A stretch of 64,000 nucleotides of DNA from Oceanicola sp. 22II-s10i (GTDB taxonomy: Bacteria; Pseudomonadota; Alphaproteobacteria; Rhodobacterales; Rhodobacteraceae): the NCBI RefSeq assembly GCF_002210105.1, contig NZ_AQQU01000002.1, forward strand, positions 248,001-312,000, read 5' to 3'. Both the position numbers and the translations under genes were made by a program. Position 1 is the first letter of the stretch. Every line of letters starts with the position of its first letter. Under the pieces are notes generated by a model that did no database searches, was not told the DNA's origin, and saw only the letters and a program-made list of their open reading frames with translations. Shown piece after piece: positions 17,329-26,629 of the stretch.

Positions 17329-17741
17329 GTCATGGTCTCCTTTGGGCCGCCGCTTGTGCGGGGCCCTGTCTGATCTGGTGGCGCGGGTGCGCCGGAACGG
17401 GTCGGGCCGTTCAGACCAGCGGGAAGAATGTCGACATGAACATCATGCGGCAAACGTAAGTCGTGCCGGGACCGACGGCAAGCGCGTCCGGCGTCGTTGC
17501 GGTCAGGGTCGGTGGCCGCCGAGGTGCTGCCAGCCCGCGAGGCGTAACGGCGTGGCGTCCGTCCGGGCCGGTCGCTCTGTCCGCGGTGATCGACCTGTCC
17601 TGTGCGCTGGAGTTCATCGCCCCGGTGATGATCCGCCTCCACACCCGCGCGCGGCGGGGCTGGTAATGACGGTCTCTGCCTTCGCTCGCCTCCGGAGCAT
17701 CTCCGACCGGGCCTCATCCGCCGCCCGTCGGCGGCTCACGG
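17329..17741. other. 413-bp stretch without a supported gene
   Basis: This gap lies between the minus-strand dioxygenase and VOC genes. A minus-strand frame of 77 codons (17411-17644, GTG start; or 68 codons from an internal ATG) ends in CRMMFMSTFFPLV, but it lacks a good RBS and resembles nothing I know. I see no terminator or clear promoter and treat the stretch as noncoding or degenerate. Confidence 0.4.
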
Positions 17742-18161
17742 TCAGACCCCGAACCGCACGTGGCCGTCAGCGTCGATCTCCCACGCCGGGTTCCACGCGA
17801 TTTCCCATGCGTGGCCGTCCGGGTCCGCGACATAGCCGCGATAGCCGCCGTGCGGGGGCGCATCCGCCGGGCGCAGCACCGTGCCGCCGTGGCGGGCGAG
17901 ACGGGCGATGAGCGGCTCCACCTCCGTCCTGTCGCCCACGTTGTGGGCCAGGGCGCAGGCCGCGTGGCCCGTGGCCCGGCGCGCCATATCCTCTTCCAGC
18001 GCGGGTTTCAGAAACGTGCCGAGGACGAGGCCGTTCATCTGGTAGAACGCGATCTCGGGATTCTCGAAGACCGGGGTCCAGCCGAAGCCCTGACCGTAGA
18101 ACCGGGCCGATACGGCAAGGTCGGCGACGCCGAGCGTGATGACGGAAATCTGGTGTTGCAT
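17742..18161 (-). CDS. VOC family protein (glyoxalase-like)
   Basis: A 139-residue protein starting MQHQISVITLGVADLAVSAR, followed by FYGQGFGWTPVFENPEIAFY and a C-terminal GYRGYVADPDGHAWEIAWNP. The paired beta-alpha-beta-beta-beta modules and the final DPDGHxWE metal-ligand motif are those of the VOC superfamily. The AGTGAGGG sequence before the ATG at 18161 decides the start. It is unrelated in sequence to the PhnB-like VOC protein at 636-1100. Substrate is unknown. Confidence 0.85.
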   Translation of the reverse strand: MQHQISVITLGVADLAVSARFYGQGFGWTPVFENPEIAFYQMNGLVLGTFLKPALEEDMARRATGHAACALAHNVGDRTEVEPLIARLARHGGTVLRPADAPPHGGYRGYVADPDGHAWEIAWNPAWEIDADGHVRFGV

Positions 18162-18387
18162 CTGAATGCCCTCACTGCTGGCGCGAGCGGGATGCCTGCG
18201 CCGGAAGTGTCTCGGGCCGCTGCCGTTGCAGTGGAAGGACCCGCCGCAGCGGGGGCCGGGCCAACCGTCCCGCACCTGACCTGTTTCAGACAGCGCCAAG
18301 GGTATCGCGCCAGCACGGCAGGTCAAGGGCGCTTGGTCCCCGCGCGGTCCTCGCCTATGGTCCCCGGCGGAACAATGGAGGCCAGGA

Positions 18388-19005
18388 ATGTCCGTCGCCA
18401 CGCTGCTGGTCACGCTCAACGTGCTGGGGACCTTCGTCTTCGGCCTCAGCGGGGCGCTGGTGGCGATCCGCAGGCGGCTGGACCTGTTCGGGATCCTCGT
18501 GCTGGCGGCGGCCACCGGGGTCGCGGGCGGGATGATCCGGGACCTGCTGCTCGGGGACACGCCGCCCGAGGCGCTCAGGAACCTGTGGCCCATGACCATC
18601 GCCGCCTCGGCCGGGGTCTGCGCCTTCTTCTTCGGCCCGCTCATCGAAAAGATGAAGCGCCCGGTGATGGTGCTGGACGCCGTCGGTCTGGGCGTGTTCG
18701 CCGTCGCGGGCTGTCACAAGGCGATGTTCTACGGCCTCGACACGCCGGGCGCGGTCCTGCTGGGCGTGATGACGGCGGTCGGCGGCGGCATGCTGCGCGA
18801 CATCATGGCCGCCGAGGTGCCCCGCGTCCTGCACGAGGAGGTCTATGCGCTGGCAGCCCTGTGCGGGGCGGCTGTCTATGCGGTCAGCTTCCGGTCCGGC
18901 GTGCCCTACACATGGGCGGTCGGGGGATCGGTGCTGCTGGCGGTCGGGCTGCGGCTGGCCAGCGTGCGCTATGGCTGGCGCCTGCCACGGGCGCGGGGCG
19001 AGTGA
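18388..19005 (+). CDS. trimeric intracellular cation (TRIC) channel family protein, YicG-type
   Basis: A 205-residue membrane protein with about seven transmembrane segments in two homologous halves. Each half has the glycine-rich repeat: VAGGMIRDLLLGDTPPE, and VGGGMLRDIMAAEVPRVLH. These are the UPF0126/TRIC signatures; bacterial TRIC homologues form trimeric K+-permeable channels. The ATG is preceded by AATGGAGGCCAGGA. Its stop codon overlaps the start of the class D beta-lactamase gene by 4 nt. Confidence 0.92.
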   Translation: MSVATLLVTLNVLGTFVFGLSGALVAIRRRLDLFGILVLAAATGVAGGMIRDLLLGDTPPEALRNLWPMTIAASAGVCAFFFGPLIEKMKRPVMVLDAVGLGVFAVAGCHKAMFYGLDTPGAVLLGVMTAVGGGMLRDIMAAEVPRVLHEEVYALAALCGAAVYAVSFRSGVPYTWAVGGSVLLAVGLRLASVRYGWRLPRARGE

Positions 19006-19814
19006 GCGTGCTGCACAGGGTTCTGGCCGCAGGTGCAGTCTGGCTGGCGCTGGCCGGTGCGGCGGCGAGCGGGACGCTCTGCACGCTGGTGACGGAGGCC
19101 GCGACGGGCCGCATCCTGCTGGAGGAGGGCGACTGCCGGACGCGGGTGACGCCGGCCTCGACCTTCAAGCTGGCGCTGGCGGTGATGGGATTCGACGCGG
19201 GTATCCTGAAGGGGCCGGACGCGCCGGTCCTGTCGTGGCAGCCGGGCGATCCGGACTGGGGTGGCGCGGCGTGGCGGCGGGACACCGGCCCGCGCGCGTG
19301 GTTGCAGCATTCGGTCGTCTGGTATTCGCAGCGGATCACGCGGGAGCTGGGGCAGGCGGCCTTTGCCGATTACGTGCGCCGGTTCGGCTACGGCAACGCG
19401 GATGTCTCGGGCGATCCGGGCAAGGGCAACGGGCTGGAGCGGGCATGGCTGTCGTCTTCGCTCAGGATCGCGCCGGTGGAGCAGGCGGCCTTCCTGCGCG
19501 GGCTGATCATGGACACCCTGCCGGTGCGGCCCGAGGCGATGGCGAAGACGCGCGAGATCACCGAGCGGCGCGAGGCCGGGGAGTGGGTGATCCACGGCAA
19601 GACCGGCTCGGCCTATCCCCGCCGCGCGGACGGCAGTTTCGACAGGGCGCACGGCTGGGGCTGGTATGTCGGCTGGGCTGGAACAGGCCGCGAGGCGCTG
19701 ATCTTCGTCCGGCTGACGCAGGCCGAGGGACGGACCGGGCGGTCGCAGGGGCTGGTCACGCGGGACGGGCTGCTGGCGGACTGGCCGGGGCTGGCGGCCC
19801 GGCTGGGGCGCTGA
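19002..19814 (+). CDS. class D (OXA-type) beta-lactamase
   Basis: A 270-residue serine beta-lactamase with all class D elements: S53-T-F-K56, S104-V-V (HSVVWYSQ), Y130-G-N (FGYGNADVSGDPGKGNGL), W149 and K200-T-G (IHGKTGSAYPRR). The signal peptide is HRVLAAGAVWLALAGAAA. It starts with GTG at 19002, overlapping the TRIC stop as GTGA (a second GTG is at 19008), so the two genes are translationally coupled. No mobility gene is near and composition matches the host, so it looks like an intrinsic chromosomal OXA. A regulatory or PBP-like role cannot be excluded. Confidence 0.92.
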   Translation: MSVLHRVLAAGAVWLALAGAAASGTLCTLVTEAATGRILLEEGDCRTRVTPASTFKLALAVMGFDAGILKGPDAPVLSWQPGDPDWGGAAWRRDTGPRAWLQHSVVWYSQRITRELGQAAFADYVRRFGYGNADVSGDPGKGNGLERAWLSSSLRIAPVEQAAFLRGLIMDTLPVRPEAMAKTREITERREAGEWVIHGKTGSAYPRRADGSFDRAHGWGWYVGWAGTGREALIFVRLTQAEGRTGRSQGLVTRDGLLADWPGLAARLGR

Positions 19815-19904
19815 GCCGAGCGACGGCACGCACGGAAACGGGCGGCGCATTGCGCGCCGCCCGCCGTCACGAGGGGATGTCTTGTTGAGGTTCTGACTGG
19901 GGGA

Positions 19905-20144
19905 TCAGCTTTCCTCTGCCGGCAAGACCCCTGCCTCCTGAGCCGCCGCGACCTCTTCTTCGCTGAGCATGCCGTCCGCATCGGTGTCCGCCACGGCAAA
20001 GCTGTCCGCCGTGAATTCGGGTTGCACCGCCTGGATCTCGGTCAGGCTCAGGCTGCCGTCGCCATCGGTGTCCACCTCGGCCATGGTCATGGCGTGGGCG
20101 CCGGACGCGGCGAGGACGGTGGCGGCGAAGAGTGCGTATTTCAT
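19905..20144 (-). CDS. small exported EF-hand protein
   Basis: A 79-residue protein with a signal peptide (ALFAATVLAASGAHA) and two EF-hand loops, DTDGDGSLSLTE (ligands D25, D27, D29, S31, E36) and DTDADGMLSEEE (D53 to E64). The mature protein is highly acidic, so a periplasmic or secreted Ca2+-binding role is likely. Such small EF-hand proteins are common in marine Rhodobacteraceae, without known partners. The start MKYALF at 20144 is supported by a CGGAGACA site. The 263 bp upstream, up to 20407, contain no gene. Confidence 0.82.
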   Translation of the reverse strand: MKYALFAATVLAASGAHAMTMAEVDTDGDGSLSLTEIQAVQPEFTADSFAVADTDADGMLSEEEVAAAQEAGVLPAEES

Positions 20145-20407
20145 GGATTGTCTCCGGTTGTTGCGCGCCGTTGCGTGGCGCTGACCCGATATGGCCATGC
20201 CTTGGAACGGCGTGCACCGGAGAGGATGCGGACAGCCGGTTTTGGGCGCCGGTCTGCGAAAACCGGGGTCCGGCGTGGGCGGGTTATGGCGCGAAAAATG
20301 CCCGCCTCGCGGGTCGGCGGAACGGCTCTTGCACGTGTGGCGTGTTTGGGCGGCGGGCCGCCCGACCGCGACGGCCGGACTTGGCGTGCGCCGGAATCGG
20401 ACCCAGA

Positions 20408-20998
20408 TCAGCCGGTTGCCGGGACGGGCACCATGTCCTCGTCCGCACCCGGCACCTCGACCACCGCAAGGCCCAGCCTGCGCGCGGCGGCCAGCGACAG
20501 CACGCCGCTGTCCAGCCCCTCGGGCCGCTGGTAGGCGCGGACGGCGCGGCGGGTGGGGGCGTCCATCTCGCCGGTGATCGGGCCGGAATAAAGGCCCCGC
20601 GCCTCAAGCGCGCGTTGCAGCGAGGCGATGAAGATCGGCGTCATCTCGGGTTCGCAGGGGGTGCGGAACCAGATCTCGTGCCGTTCCTTGACGATCTGCT
20701 GGCGGGTCTCGGTCCGGTAGCTGGCCGGTTTCACGACCGTGCCGTCGTCGTTGATCTGCGGCGCCTCGACGAGGATCTGTTCCGTCACCGTCTCGATCAC
20801 CGCAGGCGTCGCGTCACGGTCCCAGCAGGTGCCGGGCGTCGCACCCGGCGGGGCCTCGGCCCGGATCCGGGTGATTTCCGGCGCGCCGAGCGCGATCGGG
20901 TCCGAGGCCGTGCCCGTGCCGCCGCAGGCGGCGAGGGTAAGGAGGGTCAGCGTCGGCAGGACGGCCCGGAAGGCCGGTGTCGAACGGGAAAGGCGCAT
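20408..20998 (-). CDS. peptidoglycan-binding lipoprotein
   Basis: A 196-residue protein with an N-terminal lipobox LTLLTLAACGG (Cys lipidation). The middle region (VTEQILVEAPQINDDG, RTETRQQIVKERHEIW) is of unknown fold, and the C-terminal segment has a peptidoglycan-binding-1 motif: IASLQRALEARGLYSGPITG, then APTRRAVRAYQRPEGLDSG. It is presumably anchored in the outer membrane and contacts the wall. The 47-bp gap to the OB-fold gene upstream suggests possible cotranscription, although they may simply be adjacent. Confidence 0.82.
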   Translation of the reverse strand: MRLSRSTPAFRAVLPTLTLLTLAACGGTGTASDPIALGAPEITRIRAEAPPGATPGTCWDRDATPAVIETVTEQILVEAPQINDDGTVVKPASYRTETRQQIVKERHEIWFRTPCEPEMTPIFIASLQRALEARGLYSGPITGEMDAPTRRAVRAYQRPEGLDSGVLSLAAARRLGLAVVEVPGADEDMVPVPATG

Positions 20999-21045
20999 GG
21001 AAGGCTCTTGGTCTGCTCGTGGCGGTTGTCCGCTTTTGCGGCACT

Positions 21046-21456
21046 CTACCCGCTTTTTCCGTAGCGCGGAACCCTCGCCGGACCGTCGGCGCGCAGGCAC
21101 AGCTTGTCGACCCCGAGGCCGGGCAGGGCGTCGAGCATGGCCGAGATATCCTCGATATCCTCGGCGATCATATGGGTCACGCCGTTGTCGCGCTGGACCC
21201 GGCCCGTGACCCGCAGCATCCGCCCCGAGATCACCGCGCGGCGGAAGCGTTCGTACATCTTGCGCCAGACGATGACGTTGACGATCCCGGTCTCGTCCTC
21301 GAGCGTGACGAAGATCACCCCCTTGGCCGTGCCGGGCCGCTGGCGCAGGATCACGATCCCCGCGACCGTCACGCGGGCATTGCCCGGCGGCAGGTCGAGC
21401 AACTCGGCGGGGATCGCCGAGGGGGGCCGGGGCCAGTGGGGCGGACGCTGCGTCAT
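21046..21456 (-). CDS. stand-alone DnaE2-like OB-fold protein
   Basis: A 136-residue protein whose core (VTVAGIVILRQRPGTAKGVI, then TLEDETGIVNVIVW, and TGRVQRDNGVTHMIAEDIED) matches the C-terminal OB-fold module of the error-prone polymerase DnaE2. The polymerase and PHP domains are absent: the upstream 130 bp are noncoding in this frame and ferredoxin follows on the other strand. It is either a degraded fragment or an independent single-strand DNA-binding factor. A LexA box and promoter lie directly at its start codon. The first 20 residues (TQRPPHWPRPPSAIPAEL) are Pro-rich. Confidence 0.75.
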   Translation of the reverse strand: MTQRPPHWPRPPSAIPAELLDLPPGNARVTVAGIVILRQRPGTAKGVIFVTLEDETGIVNVIVWRKMYERFRRAVISGRMLRVTGRVQRDNGVTHMIAEDIEDISAMLDALPGLGVDKLCLRADGPARVPRYGKSG

Positions 21457-21458
21457 GA

Positions 21459-21910
<452 letters not shown>

Positions 21911-21911
<1 letters not shown>

Positions 21912-22747
21912 TGCGCGGCGCGGCCCGCCTGATCGCGGCCGCGCTCCTGACCCTCGGTGCGGGGGCGGCCATCGCCTGCGAGGCGGTGACGGGCGGCCAT
22001 GGCCAGTCCGGCCGCAGCACGGAAGCCGAATTCACCAACAGCGCGCCCGGCGGCGGGCGGCACGAGAACTGGGTGCCGCGTGGCACCCGGCTTGTCATGC
22101 ATGCGGGCTTCGAGGCGTTCAGCCGTGAATACGGGCATGATGTCTTCGGCGGGCTGGCGCATGGCAAGTCGCTGACCATCCATGTCCGCGTTCCGGGCGA
22201 AGCGCGGATCACCTGCCCGGCTGGGGTGGTGCTGCCCGACGGGCAGGTCTTCGAGGACATCGCGCCCCGGCTGGTGGACCTGACCGGCGACGGCCTGCCC
22301 GAGGTGGTCACTGTGGTCAGCAGCGTGACGCGCGGCGCGGCGCTGGCAGTCTACGACCGGCGCGGGCGGCTGGTCGCGATGACCCCGCCGATCGGGCAGG
22401 CGAACCGCTGGCTGGCGCCGGCGGGCTTCGGCGATCTGGACGGCGACGGGCGGATCGAGATCGCCTATGTCGACCGGCCCCATCTGGCCAAGGTCCTGCG
22501 GATCTGGCGGCTGGAGGGCGGGCGGCTGCGCGAGGTCGCGGCGGCAGAGGGGTTCACCAACCACCGGATCGGCGATCGCGTGATCCACGGCGGCGTCCGC
22601 GACTGCGGGCAGGGGGCCGAGGTGCTGACGGCGGACGGCGCATGGTCGCGCCTGCTGGCAACGCGTCTCCGGGACGGACGGATCGTGGCGCGGGACCTCG
22701 GCGCCTATTCCGCGCGCGCCATGGACCGCGCCCTGGACTGCCGTTAG
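21911..22747 (+). CDS. exported FG-GAP/VCBS-like repeat protein
   Basis: A 278-residue protein with a signal peptide (LIAAALLTLGAGAAIAC) and calcium-binding-like FG-GAP motifs: [14 protein letters not shown] and GDLDGDGRIEIAYVD. The arrangement predicts a beta-propeller-like extracellular domain. Its ATG overlaps the ferredoxin stop, so it is likely cotranscribed with ferredoxin, though a shared function is not evident. The partner or ligand is unknown. Confidence 0.78.
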
Positions 22748-22902
22748 CGGCAGGCGGGCAGCGCAGCCGCGGCACATTGTTATCCTGTGTCCGGTCGATC
22801 GCGATAACCCTTGCGCCATGACCGCAGCCGTTCCTTTCACCTCTGGTCGAAGGCAGGACAGAAGACCGACCGGAGCAGGTGCAGGGCGTGACCGGCAGAA
22901 TG

Positions 22903-23235
22903 TTATGGTCGATATCCGGTGGCGCACTGCCGGAGAACGGCGGCCTGCCGGAGGGTGGCGAGATCGTCGGGATCGCGAGCCACGACCTCGAGAGGGGCGG
23001 GGCCGGGATCTATGCCTCGGGGCGCGATTTCTACCTTGCCGATGGCGTGATCTGCTTTTCGGCGGGCACCTGGAACACAGCCAGCCGGGAACCGCAAGCC
23101 CGTGCTCGCATGCCCGGCCTGAAAGCCTTGCCGGGGGTGCAGACCGCCACCCGACGGAACAGGCCGTGCGGCCGCCGAATGCGCGGGCATCGGTTCCGCG
23201 ACGGGCCGGCAGGCCGGCAGGGCGCACTTGTCTGA
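22903..23235 (+). CDS. hypothetical protein, doubtful
   Basis: A possible 110-residue frame in the 534-bp gap 22748-23281 before the LysR gene. Its middle (GGEIVGIASHDLERGGAGIY, then GRDFYLADGVICFSAGTW) has coding-like G/C third positions, but the C-terminal third is Arg-rich and unlike a natural protein end. I recognise no family. A GTG at 22879 could also start it, after GGAGCAG. It may be a real orphan, or a decayed gene remnant. Confidence 0.3.
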   Translation, partial: LWSISGGALPENGGLPEGGEIVGIASHDLERGGAGIYASGRDFYLADGVICFSAGTWNTASREPQARARMPGLKALPGVQTATRRNRPCGRRMRGHRFRDGPAGRQGALV

Positions 23236-23281
23236 CGGCGCAATGCGATGTCCTATCGGCAGAGCACCGGGAGCGACGCGC

Positions 23282-24196
23282 ATGTCCTTTACCCTCAAGC
23301 AGTTGCACTACTTCGTCGCGGTGGCCGAAAAGGGATCGGTCGTCGGTGCCGCGCGCACGCTGTCGATATCCCAGTCCTCGGTGACCGAGGCGCTCAAGGC
23401 GCTGGAGGCCGATCTGGGTGTGACGCTGTTCGAACGGCATGCCCGCGGGCTCGCGATCACCTACAGCGGGCACCAGTTCTTGCGGCACGCCACTAAGATC
23501 CTGTCGGATGTCTCGGGCGCGCGCCGGGCTTTCGAACAGCCGCCGGGCACCACGCAGGGGCGGCTGAACATCGGGGTGACCTCGCTGATGTCGGGCTATG
23601 TGATGTCGGACCTGCTGTCGCGTTATCGACGGATGAACCCGGCGGTCGAGGTGTCCGCGCTGGAAGAGCCGGGCGACTATCTGGAACATCTGCTGATCGG
23701 CGGGGAACTGGACGTGGCGGTGATGGTCACGTCGAACCTGCGCGACCGCATGGCGCTGCAGAGCGAGATCCTCGACATCTCTCCGTTCCGTCTGTGGCTG
23801 CCGCTGGAACACAAGCTGACGTCGCGCGACAGCATCGGGCTGGACGAGGTCGCGCAGGAGCCCCTGATCATGCTCAACGTCGACGAGATGGAGGAAGAGG
23901 CGGTCAAGCTGCTCTCGGCCTTCGGGCGGCGGCCGCATATCGCCTTTCGCACCCGGTCGGTCGAAGCGGTGCGCAGCCTTGTCGCCACCGGGGCCGGAGT
24001 CGCCCTTTTGCCGGACCTCGTCTACCGCCCGTGGTCGCTGGACGGCGACCGGATCGAGAGCCGCGACGTGTCGGGAAGCCTGCCGATTGTGCAAGTCGGA
24101 ATGGTCTGGCGGCGCGGGCTTCCGCTATCCCCGGCGGCGCATGACTTCATTTCCCTTGCGCGCATGGGGCAAAGCGACCGTCACCTGCGAAACTAG
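23282..24196 (+). CDS. LysR family transcriptional regulator
   Basis: A 304-residue regulator. The N-terminal winged helix-turn-helix is in LKQLHYFVAVAEKGSVVGAA, then SISQSSVTEALKALEADLG and TLFERHARGL. The C-terminal periplasmic-binding-like effector domain starts near residue 90 (GRLNIGVTSLMSGYV). It is encoded directly before the polyamine-transport operon in the same orientation and likely regulates it, possibly in response to putrescine or a breakdown product, but this is inferred from adjacency only. The 225-bp spacer carries repeats (24209-24269). Confidence 0.92.
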   Translation: MSFTLKQLHYFVAVAEKGSVVGAARTLSISQSSVTEALKALEADLGVTLFERHARGLAITYSGHQFLRHATKILSDVSGARRAFEQPPGTTQGRLNIGVTSLMSGYVMSDLLSRYRRMNPAVEVSALEEPGDYLEHLLIGGELDVAVMVTSNLRDRMALQSEILDISPFRLWLPLEHKLTSRDSIGLDEVAQEPLIMLNVDEMEEEAVKLLSAFGRRPHIAFRTRSVEAVRSLVATGAGVALLPDLVYRPWSLDGDRIESRDVSGSLPIVQVGMVWRRGLPLSPAAHDFISLARMGQSDRHLRN

Positions 24197-24208
24197 GTCC
24201 GGGCTATC

Positions 24209-24269
24209 GGTTTTTCCGAACGGGTTTTTCTGAATTATGGATTTGCGAACGCTTCGGACGCTTTCCATA
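24209..24269. promoter_or_regulatory. tandem 12-mers and inverted repeat before the polyamine operon
   Basis: Two direct repeats, GGTTTTTCCGAA (24209-24220) and GGTTTTTCTGAA (24223-24234), lie 14 bp apart with one mismatch. They are followed by a perfect TATGGA (24236-24241) / TCCATA (24264-24269) dyad and, within it, CGCTTCGGACGCTT. This AT-rich patch in a GC-rich intergenic gap is a plausible operator/leader region for the LysR-type regulator or the operon. No function is proven. Confidence 0.4.
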
Positions 24270-24421
24270 GTTCCGGTGCAGCGGACGGATCAGTGCCGTC
24301 CGCCCAGTCACGGCCGAGACGTGCCGGGGATCAACACCAACACAGAACCGGGTTGCCGCCTGTCCCGGACCGCGCCGCCGCGCGGTCAGCGGATCCGTGC
24401 GCCCGCCAGAGGGAGACCGCA

Positions 24422-25579
24422 ATGACACGCAATTTCATCACCGCCGTGGTGACCGCGATCACCGCCGCTTCGGTCGCGACGGGCGCGGTGGCGCAGATGA
24501 CGGCAATCGGAGAGGGCGAGGGCGCCCTGTCGATCGTCGCATGGGCCGGTTACATCGAGCGCGGCGAGACCGATGCCGCCTTCGACTGGGTGACCAAGTT
24601 CGAGGAAGCCACGGGCTGCATGGTCTCGATCCAGACCGCCAACACCTCGGACGAGATGGTGGCGCTGATGAACGAGGGCGGTTTCGACCTCGTGACGGCC
24701 TCGGGCGATGCGTCGCTGCGGATGATCGCGGGCAAGCGCGTGCAGCCGATCAACGTCGATCTCGTCCCGTCCTGGGGCACCGTGGACGACCGGCTGAAGG
24801 ACGCACCGTGGCACACCGTGGACGGCGTGCATTACGGCGTGCCCTACATGTGGGGTCCGAACGTGCTGATGTACAACACCACAGCCTTTGCCGAGGCGCC
24901 GACCTCGTGGTCCGTGGTGTTCGAGGAGACGACCCTGTCGGACGGGCAGACCAACGCGGGCCGGGTGCAGGCCTATGACGGCCCGATCCACATTGCGGAT
25001 GCGGCCAATTACCTGATGTTCCACAAGCCCGAGCTTGGCATCAAGGACCCCTACGAGCTGAACGCCGACCAGTACGCCGCCGCGCTCGACCTGCTGCGCC
25101 AGCAGCGGACGCTGGTCAGCCGTTACTGGCACGATGCCTTCATCCAGATCGACGATTTCAAGAACGAGGGTGTGGTCGCCTCGGGGTCCTGGCCGTTCCA
25201 GGTCAACCTGCTCAAGGCCGACAATGTGCCCGTCGCCTCGGTCATCCCGCAGGAAGGCGCGACCGGCTGGGCCGACACGACCATGCTGCATGCCGACAGC
25301 GAACATCCCAACTGCGCCTACAAGTGGTTCGAACATCAGCTCAGTTCGAACCTGCAGTCCGACCTGTCGGTCTGGTTCGGTGCGGTGCCGTCCGTTCCGG
25401 CGGCCTGCTCGGACGGGCGCGGCATGCAGACCCAGGAGGGCTGCGATGCCAACGGTCTGGCGCAGTTCGAAGAGATCAAGTTCTGGAAGACCCCCGTCGC
25501 CCAGTGCGAAAGCCAGGACCAGTGCGTGCCCTACTATCGCTGGGTCTCTGACTACATCGGCGTGATCGGCGGTCGCTGA
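24422..25579 (+). CDS. polyamine ABC transporter substrate-binding protein (YdcS/PotD-like)
   Basis: A 385-residue periplasmic binding protein with a signal peptide (TAVVTAITAASVATGAVAQ). GALSIVAWAGYIERGETD and EEATGCMVSIQTANTSDEMV are the PotD/PotF-like opening; WGTVDDRLKDAPWHTVDGVH and YGVPYMWGPNVLMYNT follow. Several Cys residues near the C-terminus (CSDGRGMQTQEGCD, CESQDQC) suggest disulfides. It starts the operon with ATPase, two permeases and an aldehyde dehydrogenase. The gene order equals E. coli ydcSTUV-patD, so putrescine is the expected ligand. Confidence 0.9.
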   Translation: MTRNFITAVVTAITAASVATGAVAQMTAIGEGEGALSIVAWAGYIERGETDAAFDWVTKFEEATGCMVSIQTANTSDEMVALMNEGGFDLVTASGDASLRMIAGKRVQPINVDLVPSWGTVDDRLKDAPWHTVDGVHYGVPYMWGPNVLMYNTTAFAEAPTSWSVVFEETTLSDGQTNAGRVQAYDGPIHIADAANYLMFHKPELGIKDPYELNADQYAAALDLLRQQRTLVSRYWHDAFIQIDDFKNEGVVASGSWPFQVNLLKADNVPVASVIPQEGATGWADTTMLHADSEHPNCAYKWFEHQLSSNLQSDLSVWFGAVPSVPAACSDGRGMQTQEGCDANGLAQFEEIKFWKTPVAQCESQDQCVPYYRWVSDYIGVIGGR

Positions 25580-25636
25580 TCTGATGCAACCACCCGCGCC
25601 GCCAGTGGTGGCGCGGGACCGGACACGGGACATTCC

Positions 25637-26629
25637 ATGCCAGCGGTAAGCTTCGACAAGGTCTCGCGCCATTTCGGCTCGGTGCGGGCGGTGGATGGCG
25701 TCGACCTCGACATTGGCGAGGGCGAGTTCTTTGCCATGCTGGGCCCCTCGGGGTCGGGCAAGACCACCTGCCTGCGGCTGATCGCCGGATTCGAGAGGCC
25801 GACCGCGGGCGACATCCGGCTGTTCGGGGACAGCGTGCGCGACCTGCCGCCCTACCGCCGTCAGGTGAACACGGTCTTTCAGGACTATGCGCTGTTTCCG
25901 CATCTCAACGTGCGCGACAACGTGGGTTACGGGCTGATGATCGCGGGCCGGCCGAGGGCCGAACGCGACCGCGAGGTCGCGGCGGCGCTGGAGATGGTGC
26001 GGCTCGGGGGCTACGGCCAGCGCAAACCCTCCGAACTGTCGGGCGGCCAGAGGCAGCGTGTCGCGCTGGCCCGTGCGCTCGTGAACCGCCCCCGCGTGCT
26101 GCTGCTGGACGAACCGCTTGGCGCGCTGGACCTCAAGTTGCGCGAACAGATGCAGGAGGAACTCAAGAGCCTCCAGCGCCAGCTTGGAATCACCTTCGTC
26201 TTCGTCACCCACGATCAGGGCGAGGCGCTGTCGATGGCTGACCGCATCGCGGTCTTCAACGAGGGCCGGATCCAGCAGGTCGGCACGCCCGAGGATGTCT
26301 ATTTCCGCCCCGATGTGCCCTTCGTGGCCGATTTCGTGGGATCGTCCAACGTATTGCCCGCCGCCCTGGTGGAGACTCTGACAGGCCGGCGCCAGCCCGC
26401 CGCGATCCGTCCCGAACGCCTGCGTCTCGGCTCCGGGTCCGGCGGCGCGCTGAGCGCGCAGGTCACGGGGCTGAGCTTTCTGGGCCTGACCACCCGCGTC
26501 ACCCTCAAGGCGGGCGACACGCGCCTGACGGCACTGCTGCCGCAGGACGCCCCGCGCCCGGCAGAGGGCGACACCGTCAGCCTTGAATGGGCGCCGTCCG
26601 ATCTGCACCTGATGCGGGGGAGCGCATGA
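25637..26629 (+). CDS. polyamine ABC transporter ATP-binding protein (PotA/YdcT-like)
   Basis: A 330-residue ABC ATPase. Walker A is GPSGSGKTTCLRLIAG, the signature LSGGQRQRVALARAL, Walker B LLLDEPLGALD and the switch His FVFVTHDQGE. The C-terminal extension (after about residue 240) carries the TOBE/PotA regulatory domain (AIRPERLRLGSG). It energises uptake through the two downstream permeases. Its stop overlaps the first permease by ATGA. Confidence 0.95.
   Translation: MPAVSFDKVSRHFGSVRAVDGVDLDIGEGEFFAMLGPSGSGKTTCLRLIAGFERPTAGDIRLFGDSVRDLPPYRRQVNTVFQDYALFPHLNVRDNVGYGLMIAGRPRAERDREVAAALEMVRLGGYGQRKPSELSGGQRQRVALARALVNRPRVLLLDEPLGALDLKLREQMQEELKSLQRQLGITFVFVTHDQGEALSMADRIAVFNEGRIQQVGTPEDVYFRPDVPFVADFVGSSNVLPAALVETLTGRRQPAAIRPERLRLGSGSGGALSAQVTGLSFLGLTTRVTLKAGDTRLTALLPQDAPRPAEGDTVSLEWAPSDLHLMRGSA

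Noticed and set aside
17411-17644. 77-codon minus-strand ORF ending CRMMFMSTFFPLV
   Set aside because: No RBS, no family and mixed third-position composition; kept only as a remark for the 413-bp gap.
24386-26608. 740-codon minus-strand frame across the polyamine operon
   Set aside because: Antisense to the binding protein and ATPase genes, with no recognisable domains.
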